64,000 nt of DNA, taken from contig CP141132.1 of NCBI GenBank assembly GCA_035236585.1, forward strand, positions 27,549,445 to 27,613,444. The letters are read 5' to 3'. Position numbers and translations under genes: made by a program. The notes below the pieces were generated by a model that saw only the letters and a list, made by a program, of their open reading frames with translations, had not been told where the DNA came from and did no database searches. Below, piece after piece: positions 34,240 to 46,419 of this stretch. How positions within the stretch are numbered: position 1 is the stretch's first letter; each line of letters opens with the position of its first letter. This DNA is from Warburgia ugandensis (lineage: Eukaryota > Streptophyta > Magnoliopsida > Canellales > Canellaceae).

Positions 34240-35340
34240 TAATGAACATAATCAAATAATCTCCTTCTGTCATGATCATGCTTATGGGGGCCATTTTAGC
34301 TCAAGAAAGACAACTTTAAAAAATTATACAGTGTGGTTTTTATTAGCCTACCATATTTAAGGATGCACATGCTTACTACATAGCATGTGTAAGGTGTCAA
34401 ATATTAGGTAGTCTAGGAAGAAGACATATGATGCCTTTAAATCCAATACTTATTGTAGAGCCATTGAATATTTGGGGCATAGATTTCATGGGACCCTTTC
34501 CTAATTCTTTTGTATATGTTTAAATCCTATTGGGAGTGGACTACGTGTCCACATGCGTGGATGCTATACCGTGCATAACCAATGATAAAAAAGTCATGGT
34601 ATGGTTCTTAAAAGAAAATATCTTTGCAATGGTTGGTACTCCAAGAGCCATAATAAGTGATGGGGGAAAACACTTTTGTAATAAAGTGTTTGATAATTTA
34701 ATGAAAAATTATGGTTTCAACCATAGAATAGCTACCTTATACCACCCTCAAACCAATGTCCAAGTAGAAGTATCCAATAGGGAGATAAAGCAAATTCTAG
34801 AGAAGATAGTCAATCCAAGTAGGAAAGACTAGTCTATGAAACTCAACAATGCTTTGTGGGCATATCGTATAGCATATAAAACCCCTATAGGAATGTCAGC
34901 TTATTGCTTGGTCTATGAAAAGGCCCGCCACTTACCAGTAGAGTTAGAGCATAAAGTATGTTGGGCTATCAAAAAGCTCAATTTTGACTTAGATTCTATT
35001 GGAACCCAATGTAAACTCCAACTCAATGAGTTGGAAGAATTAAGGAAAGATACATATGACACTGCATGATTATACAAAGACCAGATGAAGGTTGCACATG
35101 ATCGCTAAATCTTACAAAAATCTTTCACAGCTAGACAAAGGTCTTACTGTATAACTCTAGATTGCATCTCTTCCTAGGAAAACTCATATCTAGAAGGACC
35201 GGACCTTATATAGTACACAAATTCCATCCTCATGGCCCATCAAGATTGAGAAGGATGGAAAAATAAAAAAGGTCAATGTTCAGGGGATAAAACCTTTCCT
35301 ATAGATGCCTAATCTTAAAATTGATGAGATACTATTAGAG
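34240..35340 (+). pseudogene. Athila-like integrase remnant
   Basis: The zinc-binding end is seen as 'CHDHAYGGHFSS' and CVRCQ (34270-34405) with a tryptophan-to-stop change between them. The core has 'EPLNIWGIDFMGPFPN' (34461-34508), 'IISDGGKHFCNKVFDNLMKN' and 'QVEVSNREIKQILEKIV', so the D, D, E catalytic residues all remain. A later piece reads 'LWAYRIAYKTPIGMSAY'. Stops break the frame at about 34520, 34831 and 35068. It is followed by a short decayed C-terminal tail. Confidence 0.93.
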
Positions 35341-36356
35341 GCACCTCAGTCTCATGACCCACCTTAAATTACCACTCCAGGAACCCTTGTAGATTTCCAT
35401 CATTGCACTCATTAGTATGTCTAGCTGGGGACGTAAAACTTAGCCTTCCCTGGGAGGCAGCCCAAATGTTTTTAAAATATCTATCTTCTACATCTTTCAA
35501 ATATTGAGGACAATGTTTTATTTAGGTTGGTGGGTGCAGATGCATATAGGGATTTTGAATTTTCTTTAGCTTTTCAAAAAAAATATATTTGGAGGAGTTC
35601 CCTTACTATGATTAGAACTGCATGTTCAAAATTTAGTAATTCTAATGTTTTCATATTATTCATGTGTCGAAGCACTTTATGACAGTTAATTCTTGAGAAA
35701 ATTAGTACCTCCGTTAGGTGAAACATAGCCTTAAAGTGGAGATAAAAAGAAGGAATTAAGGTAAAATACCCCTACTATTCTTAGTAATGACATCCATTCT
35801 TAAGGATCACATTCCTTTGTCTCTTTAGCACTTCAAAATTTATGTGAACTAATAGCTTTGTCGAATCCAGTCACGTAATGAGAGAAATATGTTTAAACTC
35901 TTATCTGAGTTTCAGAGAGTATATTTGTGAGGATTTAAGGTCAAGATATATTTCCAATGGAATTTAAGCATATTCAGTTAGAAGTCATGACTTAAATGGC
36001 TACATACACACATGCACTCCTAGAAATAACTTGAATGAAATGTCCTTAATATGCATATGAATTGTAAAATGATTAATCTTCTCCAATAAGTTGTGAAATC
36101 CTAGTAGAGTACTAATGAATGAGGATTCTTTGAGATAAAATAGGGGACTCAACCTTAGGGAATTTTATGAGTATATTCACTGCAAACTCTCATGAGGCCT
36201 AACTCATCCATTAGGGGTAACCTAGGGGTTTAAGGGCTTATTGCATATGCTAAATGCAATTGTGACTACCTACAAAAGTGGCACCTTATATTAGTTATTG
36301 TAAAATGATTTTTTGCATGTTTTGCTTAGGACTAGCAAAATGCTGGTTTTGGGGTG
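35341..36356 (+). other. Non-coding 3' internal region of the Athila-like element
   Basis: No ORF is recognised. The 'ctgggaggcagcccaaatg' text at 35450 is a landmark of Athila-type elements after integrase. The stretch 35690-36000 matches the complement of 49760-49990. It ends with 'gctggttttggggtg', the likely polypurine tract. Confidence 0.75.
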
Positions 36357-38220
36357 TAATAAGTATTTAATTTTTCACAAAAACCACCCAATTAGTCACC
36401 CATGTGTTACAACTTATGGGCGTAATTAGGGGTTTTAGACCAAAATTCATAACGCATGCATTTTTTACCTAATAACCCAAAAGTTTATTTTTTTGTAGGT
36501 CCAGAAGCTCGTCCAATGAAAGTATGTGATTGATCATGCTCTTCTAGGATTGAATTAGGATTGTGCACATTTTGTAGGAAGTAAGATGTTGATCCAACGG
36601 CTAAGATCCATTATGATGAAATTGAAGATCAAGATCAAAAGATAGAGTCAAAGCCTCAAAATCATCTCTCAACATAAACCAAAGGCCAAGAACATCTTGT
36701 GAACCATTAACAAATATGATTAAAGGAGCTAAAGATGGCCAAAGTGGGCCCAGCAAACATCTAAGCATAGGAGGACTCTTTTACTAAGGAAAAAGATACC
36801 TCCCCCATTGGGAAGGAGATGTCCATTTCCTAGCTCAAGCTTCTACTCCTTTTTTCTTTGGATTTTCTTTATTAAGGTGCTGATACTTCTTTTCCTAAGG
36901 TGTGAAGCATCTCTCCAAGCTATTCCACACATGATTTTAGGGTTTCTTGTTTTTTATTTCTTTTTCTATTTTCAAGGTTGGTTTCTCTTGTTTACTTTAG
37001 ATCTTTTCATGCTAATTTATGTCTTGTTTCCTTTGTTACTCCTTGCCTTATAAACCAAGATTCAAGAATGATTTTACCTTGGAATAGCAGCCAAGGGAAG
37101 TCACCTTGAATCTAGTTTTTTTGTTTATCTGTGATTGCATCTTTGTTCTTTTTTAGCCCCTGTGATTTTCTAGCTTTGTCCTATGATTTCAAGCAGACTT
37201 GTTCATGAGTGAATGTTGGAACAATTGAAGAAGAATTTGTCTTGTAATTGATGAGTGATTAAGATTAAGTGAACACCATTTTAGTAGCATTTAAGTTTCA
37301 GATTTGGACTACATGTATGGAGCATTATTTTGATGACTTTTTGGATGTGATTCAGTGAGATTAGTTAGAATTTTCAATTCATGTTTGTGTCCAAGAGTTC
37401 ATTAGCTTTTTTCTTGAATGTATGAATACATTAGAAGTGATTAATTTCATGTTTTACATGTTATAGTCATTGAACGTTTTAATTACCTTACTGTTGGAAT
37501 TTCTATGCATGATGGTGTATGTTAATTTCCAGCACTATATAATCATGTTTACTTGATTTTTCAAGTGTCCAATTAGATTATTAGATAGCTTATTTAATGT
37601 TAGAAATAGATCGCATGCTTAGGCTTCCAAAGTAGTTGATTAAATCCACTCTTATCCAATGAATCATGTATATCATTCCATGGTTACATGTATGGTCATT
37701 GGATAGTTTTTCCTTTCATTGTTTGTTAGTGGTAACTTTTCCTTTATTTCTCTTGTTTAGTTGTAGTTGGATTCCAGCAGTTGGCATTTTAGTTAGTTGG
37801 AAAGTAATTAATTTTATCAGACTTATTAAAATAGTTGATCTGGTTGCTTACTTTTCTTAATTTTGAATGATTGGAAAGTAGTTTGTTAAAGCATGTTTCC
37901 ATTATATTAGTTGTTAATTTCATGTTTTGGAAAGTTAGTTTAGGAAAGTTGATAAATTGTATTTTAGGAAAATTTCACTTTAGGAAAGTTTTTAATTAGG
38001 GTCATAAAATTAGAAGTTTTTACTTTAAGAAAGTTTCAATTGTAAAAAGTGAATGTTTTAGGAAAGTTTCCCATTTAGTATGTCTTTTTATTTTGCATAG
38101 TTTCCAATTTCATATTTTGATTTCCATTCTAAGTTTAGGTAAAAAATATCTCAAAATTTTGCAAGGTTAAATAGTTTAAAGTAGGAACTAGTAGCATCAC
38201 ATTAGTTCAACTCGTCCTGC
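36357..38220 (+). mobile_element. 3' LTR of the Athila-like element, end missing
   Basis: It starts 'taataagtatttaa' (TGATAAG in sister copies), then follows the 5' LTR to 36740, jumps over about 750 bp, and resumes at 36750. The 3' part up to 38215 matches 63620-63960. The final bases of the LTR are missing at the junction with chromovirus LTR DNA. Confidence 0.85.
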
Positions 38221-41127
38221 AACTAAACCAACATCCCTGGGATCATTTCAGTCATAACCATCCATTCAAAAATAAGTAATACATATCCACATGTCCATTC
38301 AAGTAGAGTCATTGTACCATTCCAGTAGACAAAATTTGTAGGAAGTCCTTGGTAGCCTTTACACATACACAACATTAACTCAATATGACCTTTCTATAGA
38401 TCCCAAGCCAAGCCTCTACTTCGTTTCCTTTACCTGACTCCTTTGAACCTTAGATATTGTAAGCAAGTACAATAGCTCAGTAAGCTTGTACTCGTGTAGG
38501 TTGTTTCATCATCAAAATATGAGTTTATGTAGTTTTAAACCCAAAAGGGATACATATTCACATGTTATGCAGTTTGGTAGAATATGATGCAAAATGAGCA
38601 GTATGATAAAACTCTAAAATCTCAATCATGCATTACAAATCAATGTCATGCCAAACCAATTCAAATTATCAGTTTCAATACATGCATATTGTTTCAAAGA
38701 CAATAGTAACCTTTGTAAGGTATTTTACAAGATATGGAAGATCACCACAACTCAGATCATGCATCATCTCATAAATATATACATCCCAACTAAATAGTGA
38801 CTCATCATCAAAATCAATAAACAAAAAGCATTTAAATCACATAATGCTTTAATATAATCACTATATCTCGATAATCACATGTGTATTACCATTAGAACCT
38901 CTTAGATGTCTCACGAGTGTTGAAATACTCGTATTGCTACCATTTGTTGTTGGTCATGAGTACTCATTATAGACATGAAACACACACCTGTGCTATCGTG
39001 CTATAAATTCACATCCCAAAATAATGGACCCTCTATATGATGGACAAGAACTAATCAAGTCCATGGCTATCACATTGATACCAAGTGGATAGACTCTCAA
39101 CACCATGCGAGCAATGGGTACACAGTTCCTCAAGCCATGACCTTGCCCACCATTTCATCGTAACCTAGATTCGGCCTTTTTTATCTAGGTATCTAACACA
39201 TACATATACAATTTCATTTGGAGGATGATCTATCCTCAACGTTTCTAGCACAGCATCCACCGACCCCAATATATCTGTCATAACATAATAATACTAGGCA
39301 TCATCACATGTCGATATAGTTGATTAAACCATAAAAATCCATGGAATAATGAAATCATGAAATTCAAACCTCATGATACAACATACCCATGTAACCGCAA
39401 CCCTCGCCAGGGTTGAGTTGAGGATTCCACATTCCTCATTATTTCCTCACTCATGAAGTCCATGTAGTTTCAAATATGTTTTCATGTACAAGTTTCTAAT
39501 TTGATAGTAAAACAACATGGCATTCCTAATAATTAAGTTTTATGAAATACAAGTATGCTAACTATATAAATAAAAATTATTGAAATCTAAAATTTCAAGC
39601 ATTTTCAAACATGATAAAGTAGTCATCATTGGTTTCCATGTTTCATGAAAGCATATCAATGTTAAAACTACTTACCTCCTTTGTCATGCTTCACAATTTA
39701 GTTATATCCCTCCTTTAACTCACTTATCCATCACCTAATCAAGTTAATATTTTAGATTCATTGTCAATGTCAATTCGTATATTAACAATTACAAGGGAAT
39801 CTACTTATTCTTAATCAAAATTTAGGTTTATTGATCCATTCCAATGGCCTGTACTCTAACCATAAATTTTGAAAGTATCTTTACTAATTTGAGGATTAGA
39901 GAACATGATGGTGGCATTTGATCATTGATTATATGTTGCCAAGTTCCTCATTCATCCCTATCCAATCAAATGGCTAAGATTGTTTGATAAATTTTTATCC
40001 AAATTTAATAATTTTAGTCATACCCTAGTCAATTCAGGGCTCTAGAATTCATCTATAATGTTTGATCATCGATCAAGCATCACAAAATCACTGTTTGAAT
40101 AGTGACAGATAGGATGGCTTAGATCCTATGATCTGTTTCACCTTTGGATCAGCACATTTGATCCATTCTACATGAATTTTAGGTCAAGGAACTTATTGAT
40201 AATGTTTGATCATCAATTAGATACCATTAAGTGCCATTTTCATAGTATTGATTGGATGACTAAGATTGTCTAATTGATTTCTAGTCTAGATTGACAATCT
40301 TAGTCAGATCCGAGCTATATTAGGTATGTATTTCCCTATTTCTAGGCATGGATTAAGAAATGGAAGGCTAAATCATCTCACAAACCTAGATTTAGCATAA
40401 AACCATATTGATTAAACAAAATATTTCGAATCAACAATAGGGTTTTATATATCATACCTCCTGGGAATTTTTTCGCGCTGTTCCCTTCTTAGATGAGCCA
40501 GATTGGTCACTGTTTTACAACAAACTCCTCTAATCACACCGCATGTCATTCATCTCTCTATTCAATGGTCATGATCATCCTAGATTCCAAATAACCCTGG
40601 GGGATTTGACTGTCTCCTTCTGCTAAATTAAATGAGCGACTCAGATTGTCGATCCGAGCAATCGTCATCTCCAGTGACGATTGCAACTCTAGCACCCTTA
40701 AATCCTGGTTTTTCCTGCTCACTGATGTGGCAAACTTCTCTGGCGTGTTGGCTTTCTTCTTTCTCCCTCTTCTCCTCTCCTTCCTTCTTCGTCTTCTCCA
40801 TCTTCACCTCTTCTTTCTTCTCCCTCTTCTCTGGCGAGTTAGCTTGCTTCTTTCCCCTCCTTTTGTAATGTTTTCCTTATTTTAACTAAAATACCCTTCT
40901 CATTCATAAGGCCACAACTTCTCCACTCTAACTCTAATTTCTGCATTCTATGTGTCATTAGATCACTTTTCCAAGTACAATTCAAGATTTGAGGTTTTGG
41001 GGTTCAATTAGTTACGTTTCTAAAGGTAAATTCTATGTAACTTAAATATGAAAATTTTTCAATTTTGCATTTATCAAAAGTAATTCATAATCATTTGAAA
41101 TGGAATTTAAAAATTAGGGTTCTTATA
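38221..41127 (-). mobile_element. 5' LTR of the chromovirus, proximal piece
   Basis: Colinear with 20638-23010 plus 26638-27081, without the CACTA insertion. Its outer end at 41127 reads TATAAGAA on the minus strand (TGTAAGAA in the other LTR), a single base change at the terminus, followed by the TSD GATCT (41128-41132). Confidence 0.9.
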
Positions 41128-41132
41128 GATCT

Positions 41133-41355
41133 ATCTGGTAAGCATTAGGGCAAGTCTGAAAGATAGAAGGTGCTAGCTAAGCTAGAAGTAATGTAAAAGC
41201 TACTTCTATAAAAGAAATAAACAAAAGTAAACCATTCAACTTGTTTTCCATAGCGTAAGGATTTATTGTGGGCCTTTCTATTGTGCATCATTTGAATATA
41301 GGTTTTATTATCTAGTTTAGGTTTTCCATAGGGCATTATTTTAGGAATTTTTTAG
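41133..41355. other. Unassigned DNA right of the chromovirus
   Basis: No gene or family is recognised. Before the chromovirus inserted it was joined to 20264. Confidence 0.4.
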
Positions 41356-43345
41356 ATTCATGACATATGCACTTCTAAATTTATAATCCAAAAATCTAAT
41401 ATTTTGAAAGTACAAAAGCTTATCTAGAGTAAGTGTATGATCAATCATAATTTTCTAGATACTAATGTATTTTTAATACTATGTAGGTATTAAAAGAATG
41501 ATCCAATAGTCCAAATTTCCTTAGACGATAACCGATGAACCAAATCAACCTAGAGAAATTGGGACATGTTTTTCATGATTCCAAAGTTCAAGTAAGGACC
41601 AGGATCATTCCAGAGCAAGCAGATGGATTCTAGATTCAACATAATTAGAATTGGGCCCATGCAAAATCCATGCAAAAGGTATTAGACTTCCACCACCTTT
41701 GCATGAGATTTCAAGATAGGCAAGCAATAAGAAAGCCACCTAAACCACATGAGCCATGAAATAATGGCTATGAGAAGCCAAGCCATATGACCCATGAAGC
41801 CAAGGATACAAGCCATTGAAGCCATCAAGTTAGAGCCATAAAAGAGAAGCCACTTAAGCCATCTAAGCTATCCAACATGGGTTTGCACGTTTTGAGGAAG
41901 AAAACATGATTCTCCCACTTGAAAAAGAAAAACTGAAGTGTTTTAAAGATGAAAAATATGAGGAAATAAGTGGACTCTATCAACTAGGTAGGTGGCATGC
42001 TAAGTGGACCAATCATAGAAGAGACCTCGAGACTAGACTTTCCTTTCTCTCACCCTCTCTTTCCCTCCATCATGAAGCACTTAGGAAAGAGGCTTTCATG
42101 CAATTTCCTTTGTTTCCACTTCGTAAGTTCCCTTGTCTTATCCAACTACCTTTCGCCAATCCTTATCCCTCTTTTTCCTTTTTCCTTATGCTAAAAATTA
42201 GTAAGCGATTCATCTATAAATATGTGCAAATCATGGTGGAGAGTGAGGATTTTTTTTATTTTTATTTTTGTATGCATCCTACTTATGGGTGCTCCATGGC
42301 TCCCTCAAGGCTAGCTTCACCACAATTCTTTCAGACTAGAGTACCATACATGCTTTTAGCTCTTTGGTTGCTTTACTTGTTGAATTGCTTTAACTTGTTA
42401 TCTGGTTCTCCTTCATCCAAAGGTGATCAGTCTCTTGTAGTGAGAGCCAAGAGAGAGTAACCTATGGATCATCTTATTCCAAGTTAGTTCTTCTTTGTTG
42501 TTCTCTATTTTCTGGCCTATCATTGTTGCATGTTCTTTTCTAGTCTTCATCATCTTCCTTTAGCTCTTTTGGTTTTGGTTCCCATGTTTCCTTCGCTTTC
42601 TCTCTTTAATTCTCCCCCTTGGTTTGTCCGCATGCCATCTTATGGCTCATTGATGAAGGATACATTGATAACATTAGATTTGAAAGTTGAAGCAGGTAAT
42701 GTTATTGAATGTTGTCACCTTTCTTGTAATATTTTATGTTCAATAACTAATTTAATTCTTTGGTTCTCTATCATGCATGCTTCATCAATGTTCATTGCAC
42801 AAGTTTAGTAGAATTTTTATATTAGTTTTTATTCATTGGTTATGTTTCGTGTTTCGATTAGATCTTATTTTTTAGGAAGTTTTTAATCTTAGTTTTAGTG
42901 ATTTTGTTTTTAGGAACTTCTAATTTTTAGATTAGATCTTATTTATCAAGAAATTTTCTAATTCTAATTTTAGGAATTTTTTATTTTAGAGTTTCTAATT
43001 GCTAGTTTTAGAAAGTTCGTTCATCTTTATATTTCTAAGTTATTCATGTTTCTATTATTGCATTAGTTTCTGTTCTAGATTGCATGTTAGGCATAGAAAG
43101 TTACTAATTCCATTCCTAGTTTCTAATCTTCTTTTAGAAAGTTTCTTTTTAGTTTAAGTTCTAATTTCTTCATGTTTCTAATTCCATGTGACTTTAATTC
43201 CAAGATTAAATCACAATCTATTCTTTTTTGGCTAGGACAAGTAATCTAAATAAGATTTTAGTTGCATATAAATATGTGAGATTCCTAATGGGATCGACCC
43301 CACTTGTGTGAAATCATACTACTTTGATTGTGCATTAGCGAGTAC
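41356..43345 (+). mobile_element. Athila-like LTR, plus strand, 5' end missing
   Basis: It matches the Athila-like LTRs at 36430-38200: 'gcttatctagagtaagtg' near 41430, 'gaagccacttaagcc' repeats near 41690-41880, a TATA box 'ctataaatatg' near 42215, 'gtgagagccaagagagagt' near 42440, 'ttaggaa' tracts, and the end block 'gggatcgaccccacttgtg' near 43290. It is followed by gag sequence, so it is a 5' LTR. The ORF of 184 codons at 41906-42460 is not conserved in the sister LTRs. Confidence 0.75.
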
Positions 43346-43379
43346 TAATTAGAGCTCCATTATGTAAAATGAATGTCTT

Positions 43380-43580
43380 TTATTGTATATGAAGTTGAGT
43401 AAATAAAGGCAAGGGCTAAGGAATCATGAGTATTTAGAAACCCTTGCCAAAGACATGGCCAATGAAGCAATAGTGGTTAAACCTTTAAGAGACTATTCAA
43501 TGCCGATACAATTTAACTCCCATTCTTTATAGAGTAACCTGCAACTAATATACAACATTCTGAGTTAAATCTTATTCTTA
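43380..43580 (+). pseudogene. Athila-like gag start, remnant
   Basis: A short decayed stretch just after the LTR reads 'MANEAIVVKPLRDYSMPIQF' (about 43452-43512), resembling the beginning of Athila-type gag. It then breaks into non-coding DNA; no primer-binding site is recognisable. Confidence 0.55.
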
Positions 43581-44455
43581 TTTTTCTAGTGCAATTTCAT
43601 TTAGTATAAATTGCATTTTTGGTTGGTATTGTAATTCATGTAGTATAATTCATGCATATCAAATTTTTGTGGAATTTTTAAGACTGCTGCATTAGATTTG
43701 CACCTATCTAACAAGGATTAGCATGAGCTCAACTATAACTGAGGCATAGATTGTTTGGTTATAATGCCCCATCTCTTAAGGTGTGGACCCTTTGATAAAT
43801 AGTATGTAGATAATCATTAGTTTATTTTTCTCGCAATGATTTGAACGTTTACTGCTTTATGGTGGATAATCAAATTCTTAGTAAGGGCCCTACAAGAACC
43901 CTCTCGAGATAAGGACTGAATTTCATCACCAAATTCTTAGCCTACCTAGGTAAACAGGTCAATCCTTGTGTGCTTATTATATTAACACTTAAATTCTAAT
44001 TTAAAATTAAGTAGGAATGGATTTAGTGTTTCGAGCTTATAGGACCCTTTTTGAAGGACTAGATGTATTTTCACTCAAGTGGCTTCCGAGCATTGTAGTT
44101 CTAATGTGTACGCAAAATCCAAATGATTCTTACATGCCTTTTGTTGACATTTGTTGAGATCTAAATGCCTTCTTACATAAGAATTGTATTAACCACTCTA
44201 AGCAAGACCTACCTGGTAAGCAGTAGTCGAACTTAGATAGAAGGAGGAGCTATCTAGATTTAGGTCTAAAAGCTACTCCCTACTAATTAACAAAGAATAA
44301 CAAAGCAGTTCACTAGTGGATCATTGATTGATCGCACATCATTTAGAGTTAGGAGTCACATTTAGATATGCATGCATGGTCATCAATCTCAAAGCATGGA
44401 ATGAGCACCATTTAGTTCTAAGATTGAATATACCCTCAGATAAGGGGTATGAGAA
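43581..44455. repeat. Non-coding insertion inside gag
   Basis: The stretch 43740-44300 is loosely like the middle of LTR-A (for example 'agatctaaatgccttcttac' against 4945-4975 and the 'ggaggagctatctagattta' text against 5030). It separates the two gag parts. The family is uncertain. Confidence 0.4.
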
Positions 44456-46410
44456 CAAATGCATAACCATGTGGCAAACCTAGCAGCAATTGAAGCCAAG
44501 GCCATAAAAGACTTATGTGCCACTAATTAAACACTCCCTCATGCATAAAATTACCATCTACAAATGTAGGCCATTTCGAGCTACAACATGGAGTCATTCA
44601 GTTGCTCCCATCTTGTCATGGTCTAGGGAGAGAGGATCCATACCTAAACATCAAGGAATTCCTTAATATATGCGCCACATTCAAGTTCTAAAACTTCTTG
44701 AAGAATTCCATTAGACTTAGGTTGTTTCCATTCTTCTTGAAAGACAAGGCCAAATCTTGACTAAATTCATTAGAGGTCAGTTCCATTACCATATGGGACC
44801 AATTATTGAAAATGCCTAAATAAATTCTTCCCCATGAACAAAACCAATGCCCTCCATAGGAAATTCATAAATTTTCACCTATGATAAGATGAACTATATT
44901 ATAAGTACTAGGAATGGTGGAATGAATTGCTGCAAGAAGGTCCCCACCATGGATTTGAGAAGTGGCAGCAAGTTTAGTACTTTTATGAAGCTCTTGCACC
45001 TTAGAATATAAGAATAGTAGATGCCACTAATGAAGAGGCCCTCATGACTAAAAATGAAATAGAGGCCTAGAAATTCTTTGAAACTTTAGTTGAAAATTCC
45101 CAATAATGGAATCATTGAAATCAATGAAATTGAAGATTCAATTCTCAAAAGAAAAAGGAGGCCTCTATGAAATAGGAGTAATCCTAGATGTGTCACATAA
45201 ACTCGACTCCTTGGCTCAATGAATGGATAAGTTCAATAACATGTTCCACAAAATTGATGCCTTCATGGCTAGAAGTTCATTCATGAAACCTTCATAGGAG
45301 GTTTATTCCACTTGTTTTAGCCCAGTACACTTATCATAAGCTTTTCCATCAAATAATGTGTACTGTGAATATCATTTGGAATAAGAGAATGTTGTGAATG
45401 CATATTGTAATCCTAGTAATAACCCTTATTCTAAGACTTACAATCCAGGGTGTGCTGGGCATCCTAATTTCTCATGGTCAAAGAACACTCATCAGGGAGG
45501 TCCACCTATGATCTCTCTCTCAAAATTTTCCTAGACCTTCAGTTCCCTAGCATCCTCCTAGTTTTTAACAGTTCCCTCAACAACTAAAGAAACTAACATT
45601 TGAGGAAACCATTCATATGTTTATAGAGAAAACTTTTAAACACCTAGATGGAACTAGAAAATCCATAGCCCCTCCCCAAAATAAGAGTTGACAGAGCTCC
45701 AATGTTAATTCCCAAGCTATTGCTAAACTAGAGATGCAAATAATGAATTGTCTATTGCCCTAATGATATAGATAAAGGAAAATTCCCTAGTCAATCAATC
45801 TTAAACCCTAGGCTACAATTTGAAAAAGGCAGCACCTCAAATTCACAGAGACCACCTGAGCAAGCCAAATCCATAACTTCCTGTAGGAGTGGATGTCAAA
45901 TAGACAATAACATAGGGCAGACAAAAAATAAATTAGAGGAGAATGACCTAACTACAAATAAGAAGAAGGAGAAAGGACAAAAATCTCAAAATACCTCTGA
46001 ACCCATAGTGGAGGCAACTTATGTGCTTAAGGCTCCATTCCCTCTGCAACTAAATAACGCAAAGAAAGGGACCGACTTTCATGAGATAATGGACATATTC
46101 AAATATGTTTAGATCCATATTCCATTGCCCAACTCACTGAAGGATATATCTACCTATGGCAAGTTCTCCAAAGAGCTCTGCACATAAAAGCAAAAGCTAA
46201 ATGTGCAAAAGAAAGCCTTTCTTATTGAGCAAGTGAGCTCTGTGCTTCAGTACCACAACCCTCCAAAATTTAGCGATCCTGGTTGCCCTAGTATATCATG
46301 TGTTATTGGAGACCACATTATGGATAGGGCACTATTAGATTTAGGTGCTAGTGTGATCCTATTGTAATACTCTGTCTATGTTCAACTAGGGCTTAAGAAT
46401 AGTGTAGCCT
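44456..46410 (+). pseudogene. Athila-like gag and protease remnant
   Basis: The gag core reads 'GREDPYLNIKEFLNICATFK' and 'IRLRLFPFFLKDKAKS' (44630-44760), then a region with 'NPYSKTYNPGCAGHPNFSWS' (45420-45480), characteristic of Athila gag. Protease follows near 46220-46395 with 'EQVSSVLQYHNPPKFSDPG' and 'IMDRALLDLGASVILL', in which DLGAS is the active-site motif. Stops and frame changes are frequent. The frame is lost after 46396, where a reversed LTR begins. RT and integrase of this copy are not present. Confidence 0.88.
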
Positions 46411-46419
46411 TAAAATTAC

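Larger units (their letters stand above)
31725..38220 (+). mobile_element. Athila-like Ty3/gypsy element with large internal deletion
   Basis: It has a 5' LTR piece (31725-33132), then RT, RNase H and integrase remnants (33133-35340), a non-coding tail and a 3' LTR piece (36357-38220). The motif order and the 'ggacgtaaaactta...ctgggaggcagccc' block near 35430-35462 are typical of Athila-type elements. Gag, protease and the N-terminal half of RT are missing, because the 5' LTR runs directly into RT. It inserted into the 5' LTR of the chromovirus; about 165 bp of that LTR are missing at its right edge, so no TSD can be shown. Confidence 0.88.
20265..41127 (-). mobile_element. Complete nested Ty3/gypsy chromovirus (Tekay/Del-like), decayed
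   Basis: The element reads right to left: 5' LTR (41127 to 31515, interrupted), primer-binding site at 31501-31512, gag, protease, RT, RNase H, integrase, chromodomain, polypurine tract at 27082-27094, 3' LTR (27081 to 20265, interrupted). The 5-bp TSD GATCT is at 20260-20264 and 41128-41132. The order of integrase after RNase H makes it Ty3/gypsy; the chromodomain makes it a chromovirus. Without the two nested insertions, the LTRs are about 3.2 kb and 3.1 kb and the internal region is 4.4 kb. Many stops and changed catalytic residues mean it cannot be active. LTR copies differ by roughly 15% by eye, so it is old. Confidence 0.93.

Noticed and set aside
41906..42460. Longest ORF in the window (184 codons)
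   Set aside because: It lies inside an Athila-like LTR, has no recognisable domain and is not kept in the sister LTRs.
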